A DNA stretch of 64,000 bases from Melitaea cinxia (taxonomy: Eukaryota; Arthropoda; Insecta; Lepidoptera; Nymphalidae), in assembly GCF_905220565.1 (NCBI RefSeq), contig NC_059408.1, forward strand, positions 4,340,508 to 4,404,507. Reading direction: 5' to 3'. Each line of letters starts with the position of its first letter. The first letter of the stretch is position 1. The position numbers and the translations under genes were made by a program. A model generated the notes under the pieces. That model ran no database searches. It saw only the letters and a program-made list of their open reading frames with translations, and was not told the DNA's origin. Of this stretch, positions 44,287-55,890 are shown piece after piece.

Positions 44287-46099
44287 ACCACTGTGGAACT
44301 AGTGAAGCCGACCGATGGCGGTATAGCCATCCTACAGCTAGCTTTTTAAATACACAACCGAAAACGAGCAGCAGCGTCTTCGGTGCGACAAAGCTAGCCC
44401 TGCGGTCACTAACCCGCCTGCCCAGCGTAGTGACTATGGGCAAAAACCCTCATGAGTTCGCGGTAGAATTTTAGGCCCTCAGTTCTCGGTAGCCCCACTA
44501 TTCCCGGCTACAGCAGCGGCCGCGGTAACGGTGGGGCGGAGGGTGCTGAGGATCACCCGGATACGGGACGCTGCCACTCAAAACTACAGGTACTACGTAC
44601 CGGTTACGTATAATGGAGGCATGTACCAAACTGGAAGTAAAATCGAGTCTTAAACTTAAACTTAAGTGAAGTATACTGGGGTTGTCTGAAGTTTGAAGAG
44701 AGGGCGAAGACACAATGATCCTGGACTCCGGGCACTTGTTCTGCTTCCGTGAAGGTGAGGGTCCGATTTTCTGGTCCACAAGACTCTCACTAACAACGTT
44801 GTGGAAGTCAGCAATGTGTCGAACCGGGTAGCGTACCTTGTACTTAAACTCACTGACAGGTACTCCCTAGAAGTGTATACAGCTCTATGCGCCGACCTCA
44901 GCACAATCTGACAATGAAGTCGAAGCCTTGTATGACGATATTACTAGGGCCATGCATGGGACTACTTCGGCCTTCTACAACGTTGTTATGGGAGACTTCA
45001 ACGCTAAAGTGGGAATACAAGACCGCGACGAATCGAGGATCGGACCACACGGGTAGGGGCACAGGAATCGCAGGAGGCAGATGCTCGTCAACTACTACGA
45101 GTCAGAGGGGCTCTTCTTGATGAATTCAATTTTTTGAGAAGAAGCCCCAAAGGCGGTGTACATGGCAAAGCCCCAACACTATGATGAGGAACGAGATAGA
45201 TTCATCATAGCGGATAAAAGGCATATATTCAGAGATGTCTCCTTGGTTAATTGGTTTAACACTGGCAGTAACCACTGGCTATTGCGGAGCACTTTAAATA
45301 TATACCTCCGAAAAGAGCGGGCCCGCTTAGTGAAATCTACTCTCTGATGTACGTTGCCCCAATTACTATGTGGCTCCGAGCAGTTTCAATGGGAACTTCA
45401 AAACCGATTCGATTCGCTGGAAACTACTGGCAACGTAGAAGAGATGACCGACAACGTGTTGAATACGGTGTGTACACTAGGTCGTAGGCACTTTCCGCCG
45501 ACGAAGTCAACAAAGCAGTCCAACTCTCTTCCGAAGCCTTGGATCTAATGTGGCGGAGGCGCGAGTTGCTCACTGCTCAAGCAGCTTCGCCAGAACAGAG
45601 GGCACTTTCCAAGAAGATACGAAAACTTGTACGCCAAGACCTCCACTGCTCAAATACGAGAGAGATTGCTACTCTGATTAAGCAGAATAGAGATAGCGTA
45701 GTTACGACTAAGCTACTTAAAGCCACAGGGCGACCTGCCCTAAAAGTCTTGGCGAGACTCTTTCACGCCGTCACCCACCGAGGTACCACGCCAGAGGTGT
45801 GGTTCAGTAGTGTGTTTGGTGCTGCTCTTTAAGAGAGATGACAAGTCTCTGTCAAAGAATTACACATCGATCTCACTTCTGAGCCATATCTATAAGCTGT
45901 TTTCGAGTGTTGTTACGAATCGTCTCGCCAGAAGACTCGACGAATTCCAACTACCGGAGCAGCGAGGTTTCGAAATGACTACAGCACTGTAGACCACATC
46001 CATACTGTTCGGTAGATTATACAAAAGACAGAAGAATATAATCAGCCGCTGTGTATGGCATTTGTGGACTACGAAAAAGTCTTCGACTATTGCTTCTCA

Positions 46100-46261
46100 A
46101 AATGGAAAAACAAAAAATACTGTTTATCCAAATGTTTTGGATTAAGTTTTAAAATAGCCTAGCAATTATTATTTTTTTTTTTTGTATTAATAAATGAATT
46201 TGCTGTAATTTTTTTTTATTATTTCACTTTATACGTAGCGAAGCACGTACCGGGCCGCTAG
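46100..46261 (+). mobile_element. Helitron 3' end fragment
   Basis: Ends TACGTAGCGAAGCACGTACC, GGGCCGCTAG|T at 46258-46261. It abuts the truncated LINE. Confidence 0.6.
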
Positions 46262-46414
46262 TATTTACTAATTGTTTTTATTATTTAAGTGTTGTTCAAT
46301 TTTGCCGCCCCCTAAAAAGTGCCGCCCGGGGCGGGCCGCCCCCCCCGCCCCCACTACGCTACGCCACTGGATAGAATAATGAGTATATGGTTCGTAGATT
46401 TAGCTTTTTTTTTA

Positions 46415-46805
46415 TATCACTAGGTCGGCAAACAAGCGTATGGCTCTCCTGATGGTAAGAGATTACCGTAGCTTATAGACGCCTGCAACACCAGAAACAT
46501 CGCAAGCGCGTTACCGACCCAATCCCCAATCCCCCCCCCCAGGAGCTCTGGTCACCTTACTCACCAGCAGGAACACAATACTGCTTAAAAACAGTATTAT
46601 TTAGCTGTGGTCTTCTGTAAAGTCGAGGTACTACCCCAGTCGGGCTGCTCCAGATTTTGCAGCAGGAAATTTCCGCTGTGCCCTACCTCAGTTAAAGACA
46701 CTTATAGACACTTGCATCGCCAGAAGCATCGCAAGCGCGTTGCCGACTCACTACACCGACCACAGGAACACAATGACACTTGAAAGTAGTATTATTTATT
46801 TAACT
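46415..46805 (+). repeat. Repeat family Z, one copy plus a partial second copy
   Basis: GGCAAACAAGCGTATGGCTC, GCATCGCAAGCGCGTTACC, CCCCCCCCAGGAGCTCTGG and GTAAAGTCGAGGTACTACC are followed at about 46690 by a second partial run (GCATCGCAAGCGCGTTGCC, GGAACACAATGACACTTG). Confidence 0.65.
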
Positions 46806-47035
46806 GAGAAATGTGTGTGTCTCTGTGTTAAAATCTTGCCTTTTTAATCATGATTACTTTACGAACAGTTTTATCGTGACGTGAAATATCCACATAAAAA
46901 TATCTAAACACGTAACTACTTAATATCATAGTAACAGAAAAATATAATTATAATTTATGTATTATATTTTGGCCTGTTTTTCTTAATTTTTTTTTTAATT
47001 AAAAATAGAATAATTAAATATTGGAATTATGGAAT

Positions 47036-49482
47036 CGGCCATTCTCCGATTAGCAAATTTTTCGTGTCCGGGCTTGTTTAAACCGTAATATCATCATATT
47101 CAATCATGCACTTTTTTATATATTTTAGATAGCATCCGTACCTAGCTGTAAAAAAAATATTGGCTTCTGTTTTAAGTAATTAAGACTAAATTAATTTAAC
47201 TTATGTTCAAAAAACCTCTGTTCTCTAATTACCGTGACGTGTCCGCACACCAACTTAATCTTAAAACTTGCTTGTAATTTTCATAGCGTATAGATTTACT
47301 TTGATGCATTCAACGTTTTAAACGATATTAAGCAGCGTGTATCGCATAACAAAATATCAACTCAATAGAACCAGTCTACAAAAAATTATTAGGAAGTAAT
47401 CGTATGTCCAATGGAAACTTCTAATTGCCGTAACATCTGATGTTCTCGAGTGCACATCCCTAAATAAAAGTATTTGGCACATCACTACCGTACGCATCGC
47501 GTCTCCTCAGTGTGTACCGAGGTCCATCAGCAGTTGTATGACTCTCATGTTAGTGTACCGCCAATGAAGCACGTGAGTATATAATTACCGTAGCCTTGGT
47601 TAAAAACTTTTCTAATTACCGTTGTTCTTATTTTAATACTAGATTTTTAAGATAGACCCAAGTTGATCATGTAAATGGAGACAGTACTTTGGCCTCCGTA
47701 CGTTGTAATAAGCTAGAATTTGTATACTGTGTCGGTTTTAAACATTTTTATGAAAATTTATCGTTTTCTAATTACCGTATACTAATTACCATATGGTTAT
47801 AATTACCGTTGTATGAAAAAGTAATACTTGTTTACCGCGGTTTTCGTAGATTATTATTATTATTGTCCGTAAATATGTCTATATTATATGCTGACCATTC
47901 ATCAAATTATTTAGTTTATAGGATAGGAAAACCTAAAAAGACCAAAGAGGAAGTTAAAGAAAATAGAAGGATTGCCGCGCGACAATGCCGAGAACGAATT
48001 AAAAATGCCCCTTTTTGTATTAGCAATCAAAAAAAATAAAGAAGAAAGAAGGGTACAATAAAAAAAATAAAAAAATACTGCCTATCTGCGAAATGTCACC
48101 AAAAGCCGGAAGAAAACTCAAAAAAGAAGTAGGGAAAATTTCAGAGCTTACTATAAAAGACAAAAGGAAAAGGGAAAATTGAAAACAATCGAGGAAGAAG
48201 TGACCTTAGATATAGAGGTGCTTGATAACAATATAACACATCCTCTTGAAACTTTGTCACACCACATCTTAATGATTTATCATACTCGCTGCGTTAAAAA
48301 GTACATTATAAGAGTACAAAATTGTCCCGAAAATCCCAAATCAAAAAAAGAAGATAATCAGCAAGACGAAATTTTTCTGCAGTCGACTTCTTTTGAAAAA
48401 GAATTAGTTCCCTTGAAAAAGACACCAAATTTTAAACCTTCTTTAACCACATCAACGCCGCGTCCATCTAGTGCTCTGTCATCATCTTCTACTGAAAGTA
48501 TGTTATTTTATTATTAATCAATAATGAGCATTTGACCGAAAATAAAGATACAAGTGTGAATATTACGGAACGAGCGTCTTCCTTGTGTTCAACACCAACT
48601 TCACCAACTTCACCATCTTCAAAGATAACTGTCGAGAAACCGATACGTAAAAAAATCTCACTCTTATTGTTATTTAGAAGGCATGTATAGAAAACAAATA
48701 AAGAAATATCATATTTGAGACAAAACAATAGAGCTAAGAAGAGCAAAAGAAAAGTACAGGAAGCAAGCATTAAGACTGAAATATAAAACACGCTACATCC
48801 AAAACAAAAACAAAGTCATGATAAAGAAATAGAACCAAAGTATTTACATAATAATAATATTGGGACTACTGTAGAGAAAACCAAACAAGACGTCCAAATT
48901 TTTGTAGAGCAAGATGAGATCAGTCGCATTTGTCCTGGCAAGAGAGAATATATTTCAGGAAAAACGTGGCGTGAACTCATGTGTCTTGTCTTGTGTTGCC
49001 CATAGTCACCACGCTGGGCAGGCGGGTTGGAGACCGCAGGGCTGGCTTTGTTGCACCTAAGACGCTGCTGCCCGTCTTCGGCCTGTATATTTCAAAACCA
49101 GTATAGTTGGATGATTATCCCGCCATCGGTCGGCACTTTCAAGTTCCAGGGTGGTAGTGGAACTGTGTAATCCCTTAGTCGCCTCTTACGATACTCACGG
49201 GAAGAGAGGGAGTGGCTATATTCTTACTGCCGTAACCACACAGCATATTTTCTAATTACCGTTACATTAAATATAAAAATTTTCTAATTACCGTACCCAT
49301 AAATTTTTTAAGTCTCATTATCTAGAAAACCACAATTAACTGTTACATGCCAAATTAATTATTGAATTCGTATTTTTGATTTGTTTCATATTTTAATGTG
49401 TTTAAGTCAAATCAGTGAAAAATAAAAAACGTCACGGTAATTAGGCAAAGAACGCCGAATCGGAGAATGACCGGAATAATAA
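47036..49482. mobile_element. DNA transposon with clustered AATTACCGT motifs
   Basis: The inverted ends share CGGNCATTCTCCGATT (left about 47036-47055, right reversed about 49453-49470). AATTACCGT or a one-base variant occurs about seven times between 47228 and 47805, twice near 49253-49293, and once reversed at about 49437. Broken coding sequence on the plus strand: IGKPKKTKEEVKENRRIAAR then QCRERIKN at about 47927-48008, CEMSPKAGRKLKKEV, TIEEEVTLDIEVL, and DEISRICPGKREYISG at about 48910-48960. These motifs recall insect repeat-encoded proteins of unknown function; I cannot name the superfamily. Everything after CPGKRE has been lost or replaced by the family A insertion. Confidence 0.6.
48961..49245 (-). 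mobile_element. SINE-like RTE derivative (family A), nested
   Basis: The reversed leader (GTAACCACACAGCAT) is intact. The tail end starts abruptly at AAAACGTGGCGTGAACTCAT without the GATGAT repeat. It lies inside the AATTACCGT transposon, just after its last coding trace. Confidence 0.75.
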
Positions 49483-49501
49483 AAAAATAATTTGGTGATA
49501 A

Positions 49502-49953
49502 TCTATACATATAATAAAATGGTAGGAAAGTCAAAACTGTACATTGAATATATTTTTTAAAGAATACTTAGGGGGTGATCTACAATCGATACCGAAGCCA
49601 AAAATATAGTTTTTAGAATTTTTGTCTGTTTGTCTGTTTGTCTGTATGTATGTCCAGGATAAACTAAAAAGTACTGCATGGATTTACTTCAAATTTGGCA
49701 CGAATATTATTAAGAAGTCGGGTCAACATATAGGCTACATATTATCACCCTATCACCTACGGGGAACGAGCAGTGAACCTTTATTTCTTCAACGCATTCT
49801 GTAACAACGTGTAATCTAACGAAGCATATTTGAATGTTGTTGTTATTATGTCAATAACCATGCTATAAGCCAGCTGCACACTATAAATAAAGACATTCTG
49901 TAGTATATTTAGTATCAGCATTGCAACCGTACGAAGCCGGGGCGGGTCGCTAG
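49502..49953 (+). mobile_element. Non-autonomous Helitron, complete ends
   Basis: Starts TCTATACATATAATAAAATG after A (49501) and ends GGCGGGTCGCTAG before T (49954). About 452 bp with a short TGTCTGTT repeat at 49622. No coding function. Confidence 0.75.
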
Positions 49954-50495
49954 TAAAATAATAAAATACAATTTAATAATAATATAGGTACAATAATAAA
50001 GATAATTGTTTTTAAAAATATTTTGGAAAAAACGTAATTGGCTAATTATTATCACAGGAGTGTTTACAAAATCGTCGTTTTAAGTAGTTGAAGATGTATG
50101 ATACTTATATATCATCATAATAACGCATACGTAATAAGATCTTTATCAGTTTCATAAATTACTCAGCAGAAGGGAAATCCGTTACGATTTGTGTTTTTGT
50201 GTTTAGTTGTGTAATCTCTACTTAATATAAAATAATGATATTGTTGTAAAAATCCTTTTAGAATTGGTAACAGTGACACTCTAAGAAGGTAATGAAAAAT
50301 GAAGCTGTCTTAACAGCAGTTAACTACTTTGATTATATTTCTAGGTACTCAAAGCTCAAACAAGTATGTTAAGCTAATGTTTAACCCTTTGTTAAGTAAG
50401 TATATTGATTATACGTAGTTCGTTATGTTTGAGTTTGCTAGGCTAGTGAGTACCTGTACGTATAGGTATCCTAAACCTGTATGTTGCTTTGTATA

Positions 50496-50839
50496 ACGCT
50501 TCAGCCTGTAACATCCCACTACTGGGCAAAGGCCTTTTTCTCCATGTAGGAGAAGGATCAGAGCTTAATCCACCACGCTGCTCCAATGCGGTTTGGCGGA
50601 TATATTCCCTACTATGAGTAACGATCGCCAGCAGGTGTACATGATAACAACCGGGACCGACAGCTTAACGTACTCCCCGAGGCACGGTGGGGAGACCCAC
50701 AAGGACTGCACAAACAACCAGACCACGGCAAACACCTGTATGGCCAATACAAATGTTTGTCATGTGCGGGGATCGAACCCGCAACCGCCAGCGCAACAGG
50801 TACTATCCATGGCTGTAACCGTTGCGTCAACGCGGCGTC
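50496..50839 (-). mobile_element. tRNA-derived SINE, reverse copy
   Basis: Complete in reverse, with body and head matching 8592-8945 and 20551-20890. TTTGTATA at 50488-50495 and 50840-50847 is a probable 8-bp target duplication. Confidence 0.8.
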
Positions 50840-51169
50840 TTTGTATAGGTTATACATATTTGTTCATAATTTGTTTATACGAGTTTTTTTTGTCTTTGTA
50901 TATGCACTTAAATATTTGTTATTCATTATCTTGTATCTACTATTAAGGCTATATTTTTATATTTATTATATTATTTATATATATTTATATATTTTTTTGT
51001 AAGCCTCCGTCTGCAAGCTCTAGCGTAAGTTAGTATGTAGTCAAAAAATGCCTTTAGTCATTAGCGTTAAGTTCATCTTTTGGGCAGTACAAATTTTAGT
51101 GTGTGTTTCTTAAAATATAAAACAAAACTCTCAATATTCTCTTATCAAGACATTTGTTTAATCTAATAC
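50840..51169. other. AT-rich spacer
   Basis: Nothing recognised. Confidence 0.4.
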
Positions 51170-51672
51170 TATTAAACCAGCAATTCTTCTATATATAATC
51201 TGAATCTCGGAAGCGGCTTCAACGATTTTCATGAAATTTAATATGCAGGGGATTTCGGGGGCGGTAAATCGATATAGCTAGGATTCATTTTTAGGAAATG
51301 TCGTTTTATTTCTGTTTTTAGGCAGTGAAAAAATGCCTACAATATCGTTAGAATGCCAAGGTAAATTTCGCAATTATCAATAAACTTGTAATAGCTCAGG
51401 TGGGAAATCGGCCGATCGCGATCGACTGACAAGACCACGGTTCAAATTCCCATATCGCCAGATTGATTATTTTTTTCCTTTTTTTCTAATTGCACTCATG
51501 TTTTTTTATTTAAATAACCAGTTGATATTTTTTTTATTATTATGTCGGTAAAATCGGAAATTATTATGCACATTTTATCAATATGTAGGTAATTCGTATT
51601 TATGTGTGTATATGATTTCCAAAAAACACGATTTACTAAAAATACCGAGCTAAGCTCGGTCACCCAGGTACT
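51170..51672 (+). mobile_element. Repeat family C, uninterrupted copy
   Basis: AGCAATTCTTCTATATATA to CCGAGCTAAGCTCGGTCACC. The internal TAGCTCAGGTGG and GGTTCAAATTC resemble Pol III A and B boxes. It matches 28730-29582 minus the family A insertion. Confidence 0.7.
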
Positions 51673-52979
51673 GGAATTTAAGTAACCAAGATCGGAGAAT
51701 TTGCTTGCGACTGTTTTATTAATGAAGCATTATTATTTTAAAATGGTATGCATTGATTTAAATGGTAGGTAACTTTCATTCACTTCATATCTTATGTAAG
51801 CAAAAAATATGAAACTAAAATGAATTAATTAGTAATTTAGTTATTTCATTTGTCTATTATATTTGTACAAAAATAATATTTATAGTTACGTAAACGTTAT
51901 TTTACACCATTATTTAAAGTACTCGTAGTAAAAGAAATAGAAGTTAACACGATTTTTACATAACTATGATGGCAAACTGTAGTGTGGTAGTAATAGTAAG
52001 CAAAACTGTAGATTATTTTGATATTATAATGGCCGTAAATACATGATATAGAAGCGAATGGGATTTTACAATTACGCATCAAATCAAATCATAATTTTTA
52101 TTGTAAGTAATGCTTCAAGGTACAGGAAGTGACATTTAAAAAAAAAAAACAATGCATTGAAATTATTCTGTCACCTTTTAGTAGATATAGATATTAAATA
52201 AAATATTCGCTTTACGATTGTGTTTAAATTCAATCGACTCTGGTTTTTTTCTTCTTATTTTTTTGCAAGTCAAGTTTTTTAAAGTAAGAATATTTAAGCA
52301 TATATATTAAAAAACGAGTGTGCTTTAGATCGAACACACGACTGAAGTAATCTAAACAAACATAACTCTCTGTCTCTTTCTATCTTCACTATCTTATATA
52401 TATTTCTTCCTCTCAACTTCCATTCGCCTCGCCCAATCACACTCTTCGTAATGCTCTCGTCACGCATTGACCAGCTTACTCCAATCCAAATATGCCATAC
52501 ATAATAGGTACTTTCTAAATTTTGGCACTTACTACTATCCTAGCAACATAAATTTTTAATTTATAGCAATGGTAAGTATTATAATGTAAATGTTTCGATT
52601 AATATATATATTGGACTAAGTGGTATATCAAATTATTTAGAAACAAAAAATAAAACACTAAGTAGTAATAAATAAAATTAAATTTCGGTCGTTGAACTCA
52701 TAAAAATGTTTGAAAGTATCCCCATAAAATATATCGTTTAGTTTATTTTTAAGATTAAGTTTTTGTTACTTTGGATTTTTAAGTTGTTAATAGTGTTGTA
52801 AATTTGATTTTTATAAGAAAATAAACGCGTATTAAGTCCACGCATTTTTACTTTTAAAACAATCCTGTACAGCTTTGATTTGAATAATAATTATATTTGG
52901 AAAATATATTGTGCGGTTTTATTGACTTAAATATACTAGCCAGATGATCTGCTTATTTTTATTCTTAAGAATCAAAGTG
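51673..52979. other. Intergenic DNA, nothing recognised
   Basis: AT-rich, with no gene or repeat family recognised. The stretch near 52307-52480 (AACGAGTGTGCTTTAGATC) resembles the reverse of 15120-15190, so a minor repeat is likely. Confidence 0.4.
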
Positions 52980-53925
52980 ACGGATTTCCTGAAAGCTGAT
53001 TTTGATTGGGCAGACTCCTTCCGAACCTCGGAGGACCCAGCGCCACGTGGCGGAGGTCCTTGCCGAGACCTACTTATACGTCTCGGGTAGGAGGACTCTC
53101 GGTGAGAACCCTACGTCGGACGGGATCCTAAGGGTGCGCCGGATGGGGCAAGAAGCACGGAGGTGGTGGGAGGACCTGGCGGAGCAGCTGTATGGCACAC
53201 GCGTAACGGCTGCCTTGCGCCCAGCCCTAGAGCGGTGGATGCGCCAAGCCCCTCACCTTCCGTCTGACGCAGGTTCTCAACGAGCACGGCTGCTTTGGTG
53301 ACTACTTGTGTCGGACGGCCCAAAGGGAGCCGACAACTAGATGTCACGATTGTGGTGCGGCGGTGGACTCGGCCCTGCACACTCTTGAGGTGTGCCCGAG
53401 ATAGGCGGCGCTGTGTCGCGATCTGACGACAGTCCTCGGTGGGGACTTGTCACTGCCGAGCGTCATCACAATGCTCGGCGACGACGAGTCCTGGAAGGCG
53501 ATAGTCTCCTTCTGCGAGACAGTAATGTCGCAACGACGAGCGGGTAAGAGAAGAGGTCACCGACGAGGTCTCTCTCCGCAGGCGACGAACGGGGGTGCGT
53601 AGGAGGCGCTACTTAATGCGCCTCCGGTAATGCCCCTGTGCCCGTGTCGGGCTGGGATTTGAATCCGGTCCTGTTAGACACGGCGTCGTCGGGATTGTTC
53701 AGAGGTGAGCCGGACAGTTCCAATGGAGGAGAAGTCTGGCCTTTTCGCCGAGGCCAACCTGTCGCTGGAGGGATCCTGTTGCCTGCAGATCCGGGACCCT
53801 CCAATTAAAGCGGTTGAAGGCTCCCGCAGGGGTTTGTTCGGTATTACACCCCCAAGTACTGAAGCCTGTCCTGCATTTCAGCCGTAAATGGGATTCCCAG
53901 TGATAACAAACAAAAAAAAGAGCTG
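52980..53925 (+). pseudogene. R1-like LINE, 3' end of ORF2
   Basis: A GC-rich island. In frame from about 53251: LTFRLTQVLNEHGCFGDYLC, then CHDCGAAVDSALHTLEVC, a CCHC zinc knuckle as found at the end of R1/TRAS-type LINE proteins. A stop interrupts the frame directly after (PR-stop), and homology continues as LCRDLTTVLGGD and IVSFCETVMSQRR. The tail reads ITNKKK before an A-rich end near 53925. 5' truncated. Confidence 0.7.
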
Positions 53926-54726
53926 ATTCTGCCGAGAAGAGTCGGTATGAAACACAATGTGCAATTTTTCATACTATAGTTTTGTCAGAATAAAAAAAAA
54001 AACAGGTTTTTAGAAAATCATATTACACTAAAACATTAAAAATCTTTTATAATATAGGCATGTTAGTTTAGCAGCTTGAATGAAAAATCTGGCCGTTTTT
54101 ACTGAATTTTAACAACATGTCTAACATATATTAATTTTATTCCATATTACTATTTGTGAAAACTTGTAATTGGCCGTAACTTAATTACTGTTTTTTTTTA
54201 TATTTGTAATTTAGCTGTAAGTTTTCGAAATTTGAAAATAAAATAAAAATAAAATATTGCCAATAATATAGTTTAATCTGAACAAGCTGTAAGTGTTAGT
54301 GGTAATTATTGTATTAAAGTTTTCTTTAATTACTATTAGTGAGAACGTAAAATTGCTATTGCACTTCGATGGCACTTGACTTCATCTCACTACGGTATCA
54401 AGAGGCAGAATAAAATTTTATACTATTTGAAAAAAAATATATGCTTTTCCCACGCTCACGCTATGCTACTGCGTAAATAATCATTTGGATAAAAATTATA
54501 GAGGTTTTGTTGATTTTGTGTAACGATTCATTGAGCACATAATGAAAAACTTTATATTTAAACACAATTTGTACCTTACAGTTATTATTCAATTTTTTAC
54601 TGCTACTCGCAACATTAATAAAAATGTCATGTGACGGAAAAAGATAATGTCAATGTCAGGAATTAGTTGTCCTACATTACGATTTCCTTATATAACTGTG
54701 TAACGTTACAGTAATTTGTGGCCTAT
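53926..54726. other. Region upstream of the CCDC47 promoter
   Basis: AT-rich with no gene recognised. Confidence 0.4.
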
Positions 54727-54828
54727 GATTGGTCGAATGAGCGGTAATTTCAATTGTAACCAATCGGATCGGCGCACAAATTTACCACTGACGAGGACAA
54801 GAAAAAATCTTTAGATGTTTTGTGCTAG
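54727..54828 (+). promoter_or_regulatory. Candidate CCDC47 promoter and non-coding first exon
   Basis: Two CCAAT-type boxes lie 33 nt apart, inverted GATTGG at 54727-54732 and direct CCAAT at 54760-54764, without a TATA box. A consensus donor CTAG|GTAATG ends a probable 5'-UTR exon at 54828. The first coding exon begins right after an acceptor (TTTTTTTCAG|C, 55889), so a UTR exon upstream is required and this is the best candidate. The start site is not defined. Confidence 0.45.
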
Positions 54829-55890
54829 GTAATGAAATAGGTAAATTAGAACAATTTATTAAAATTAAGTGATTTAAATTTAATGTACATATATATTTTT
54901 TAAGTAAAATACTGTTTTATCGAACAGGTAATTATCTAACATTAAAATCTACAGTCTTTTAAGTTATATAAACATTAAACATGAAAAATAATTTGATAGG
55001 GTGTTTTAGGGTTGTTTAATAAAACTTGTATTATATTTAGAGCATTCTAAGAAAAAGTATACGCATAGCGAGTATGTAAATAATTTGTTGTTTTTTACGT
55101 CTTATTAATAATGTTTTAAATTTATTATTTTAAATCAATCCTTTTAACCAAGGGATTAAAATATTTAGGTCAGTAAAGAATTATGCTGATTTGGTAAAGA
55201 AACCCTATACATATAATGAGTTTAATGCGACAAATCATTTCAACTCGTAACATTGTTTTAGTGTATTTTAAAAATAGCATATTAGGTTGATAGTTCCCAT
55301 AATATATGAAATGTTGAATGCTTCTAAAAAAATATAAAAAGTAAAATTATTGTAATAAAATAGCACTTAAAATTATAAGGTTGCAAGCAAAAATCTTTGT
55401 AGTCAATTTTTTGTTTAAATGTGGCATTGTTGTGTTCATAACCTTCATATGTGATAAAAATAATTTCCTGAGATACATTGTCTTAACAAAGATAAATTGT
55501 AATTAATTTTTTTATAGACACAGAACAAGACAGAAATTTAGTTTATAGACTAAATAGTTATTTTATTGTGATTAATAGGAAAAATGTTTTATAAACAATC
55601 CTCAAAGTTACGGCTTTCATAGTTAATGGGCCTGAATTTCAAAGAATTTTGTGTTAACACAAAGTATGCAAGTTAGATTTCTGAAGTTTATGACTTCTTA
55701 ATACATAGTAATATCTATTTAAAATACTTATTCAACTTTAATAGCTATTAATTATATAAATATCTATAAACAAAGTAGATACAGTTTGTATGATATATCT
55801 AAATAAATTGTTAGAAAAAAAAGTCACCTTTAGTATATTATAAGTTATCAGTTTTTTTATGTCTTTTATTTTAATCTATTTTTTTTCAGC

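Larger units (their letters stand above)
43172..46090 (+). pseudogene. RTE-type LINE, broken and 3' truncated
   Basis: The leader starts GCTGAGTGGCTACGAC, is interrupted at 43261-44275, and resumes AAAGTTCCAATACCACTG to ATGAGTTCGCGG. The ORF then follows, with frame breaks. Endonuclease part: YNVVMGDFNAKVG at about 44980-45015 (a GDFNA motif), then MLVNYYESEGL and NTMMRNEID. RT part: SEQ-type LPEQRGF, STVDHIH, QPLCMAFVDYEKVFD at about 45950-46085. It then stops, just before the catalytic RT box. This LINE shows what the family A leader was originally attached to. Confidence 0.8.
43075..46369. mobile_element. hAT-type element hosting a nest of retroelements
   Basis: The ends CAGTGGCGTAGCG and CGCTACGCCACTG are inverted. 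They are flanked by an exact 8-bp duplication GATAGAAT (43067-43074 and 46370-46377), the hAT hallmark. GCCGCCCGGGGCGG and TTTTGCCGCCCCCTA occur near both ends. No hAT transposase is present; the interior is filled by the RTE LINE and its own insertions. Confidence 0.85.

Noticed and set aside
44498..44904. Two minus-strand frames of 80-93 codons
   Set aside because: They are antisense to the RTE endonuclease remnant, which has family-specific motifs on the plus strand.
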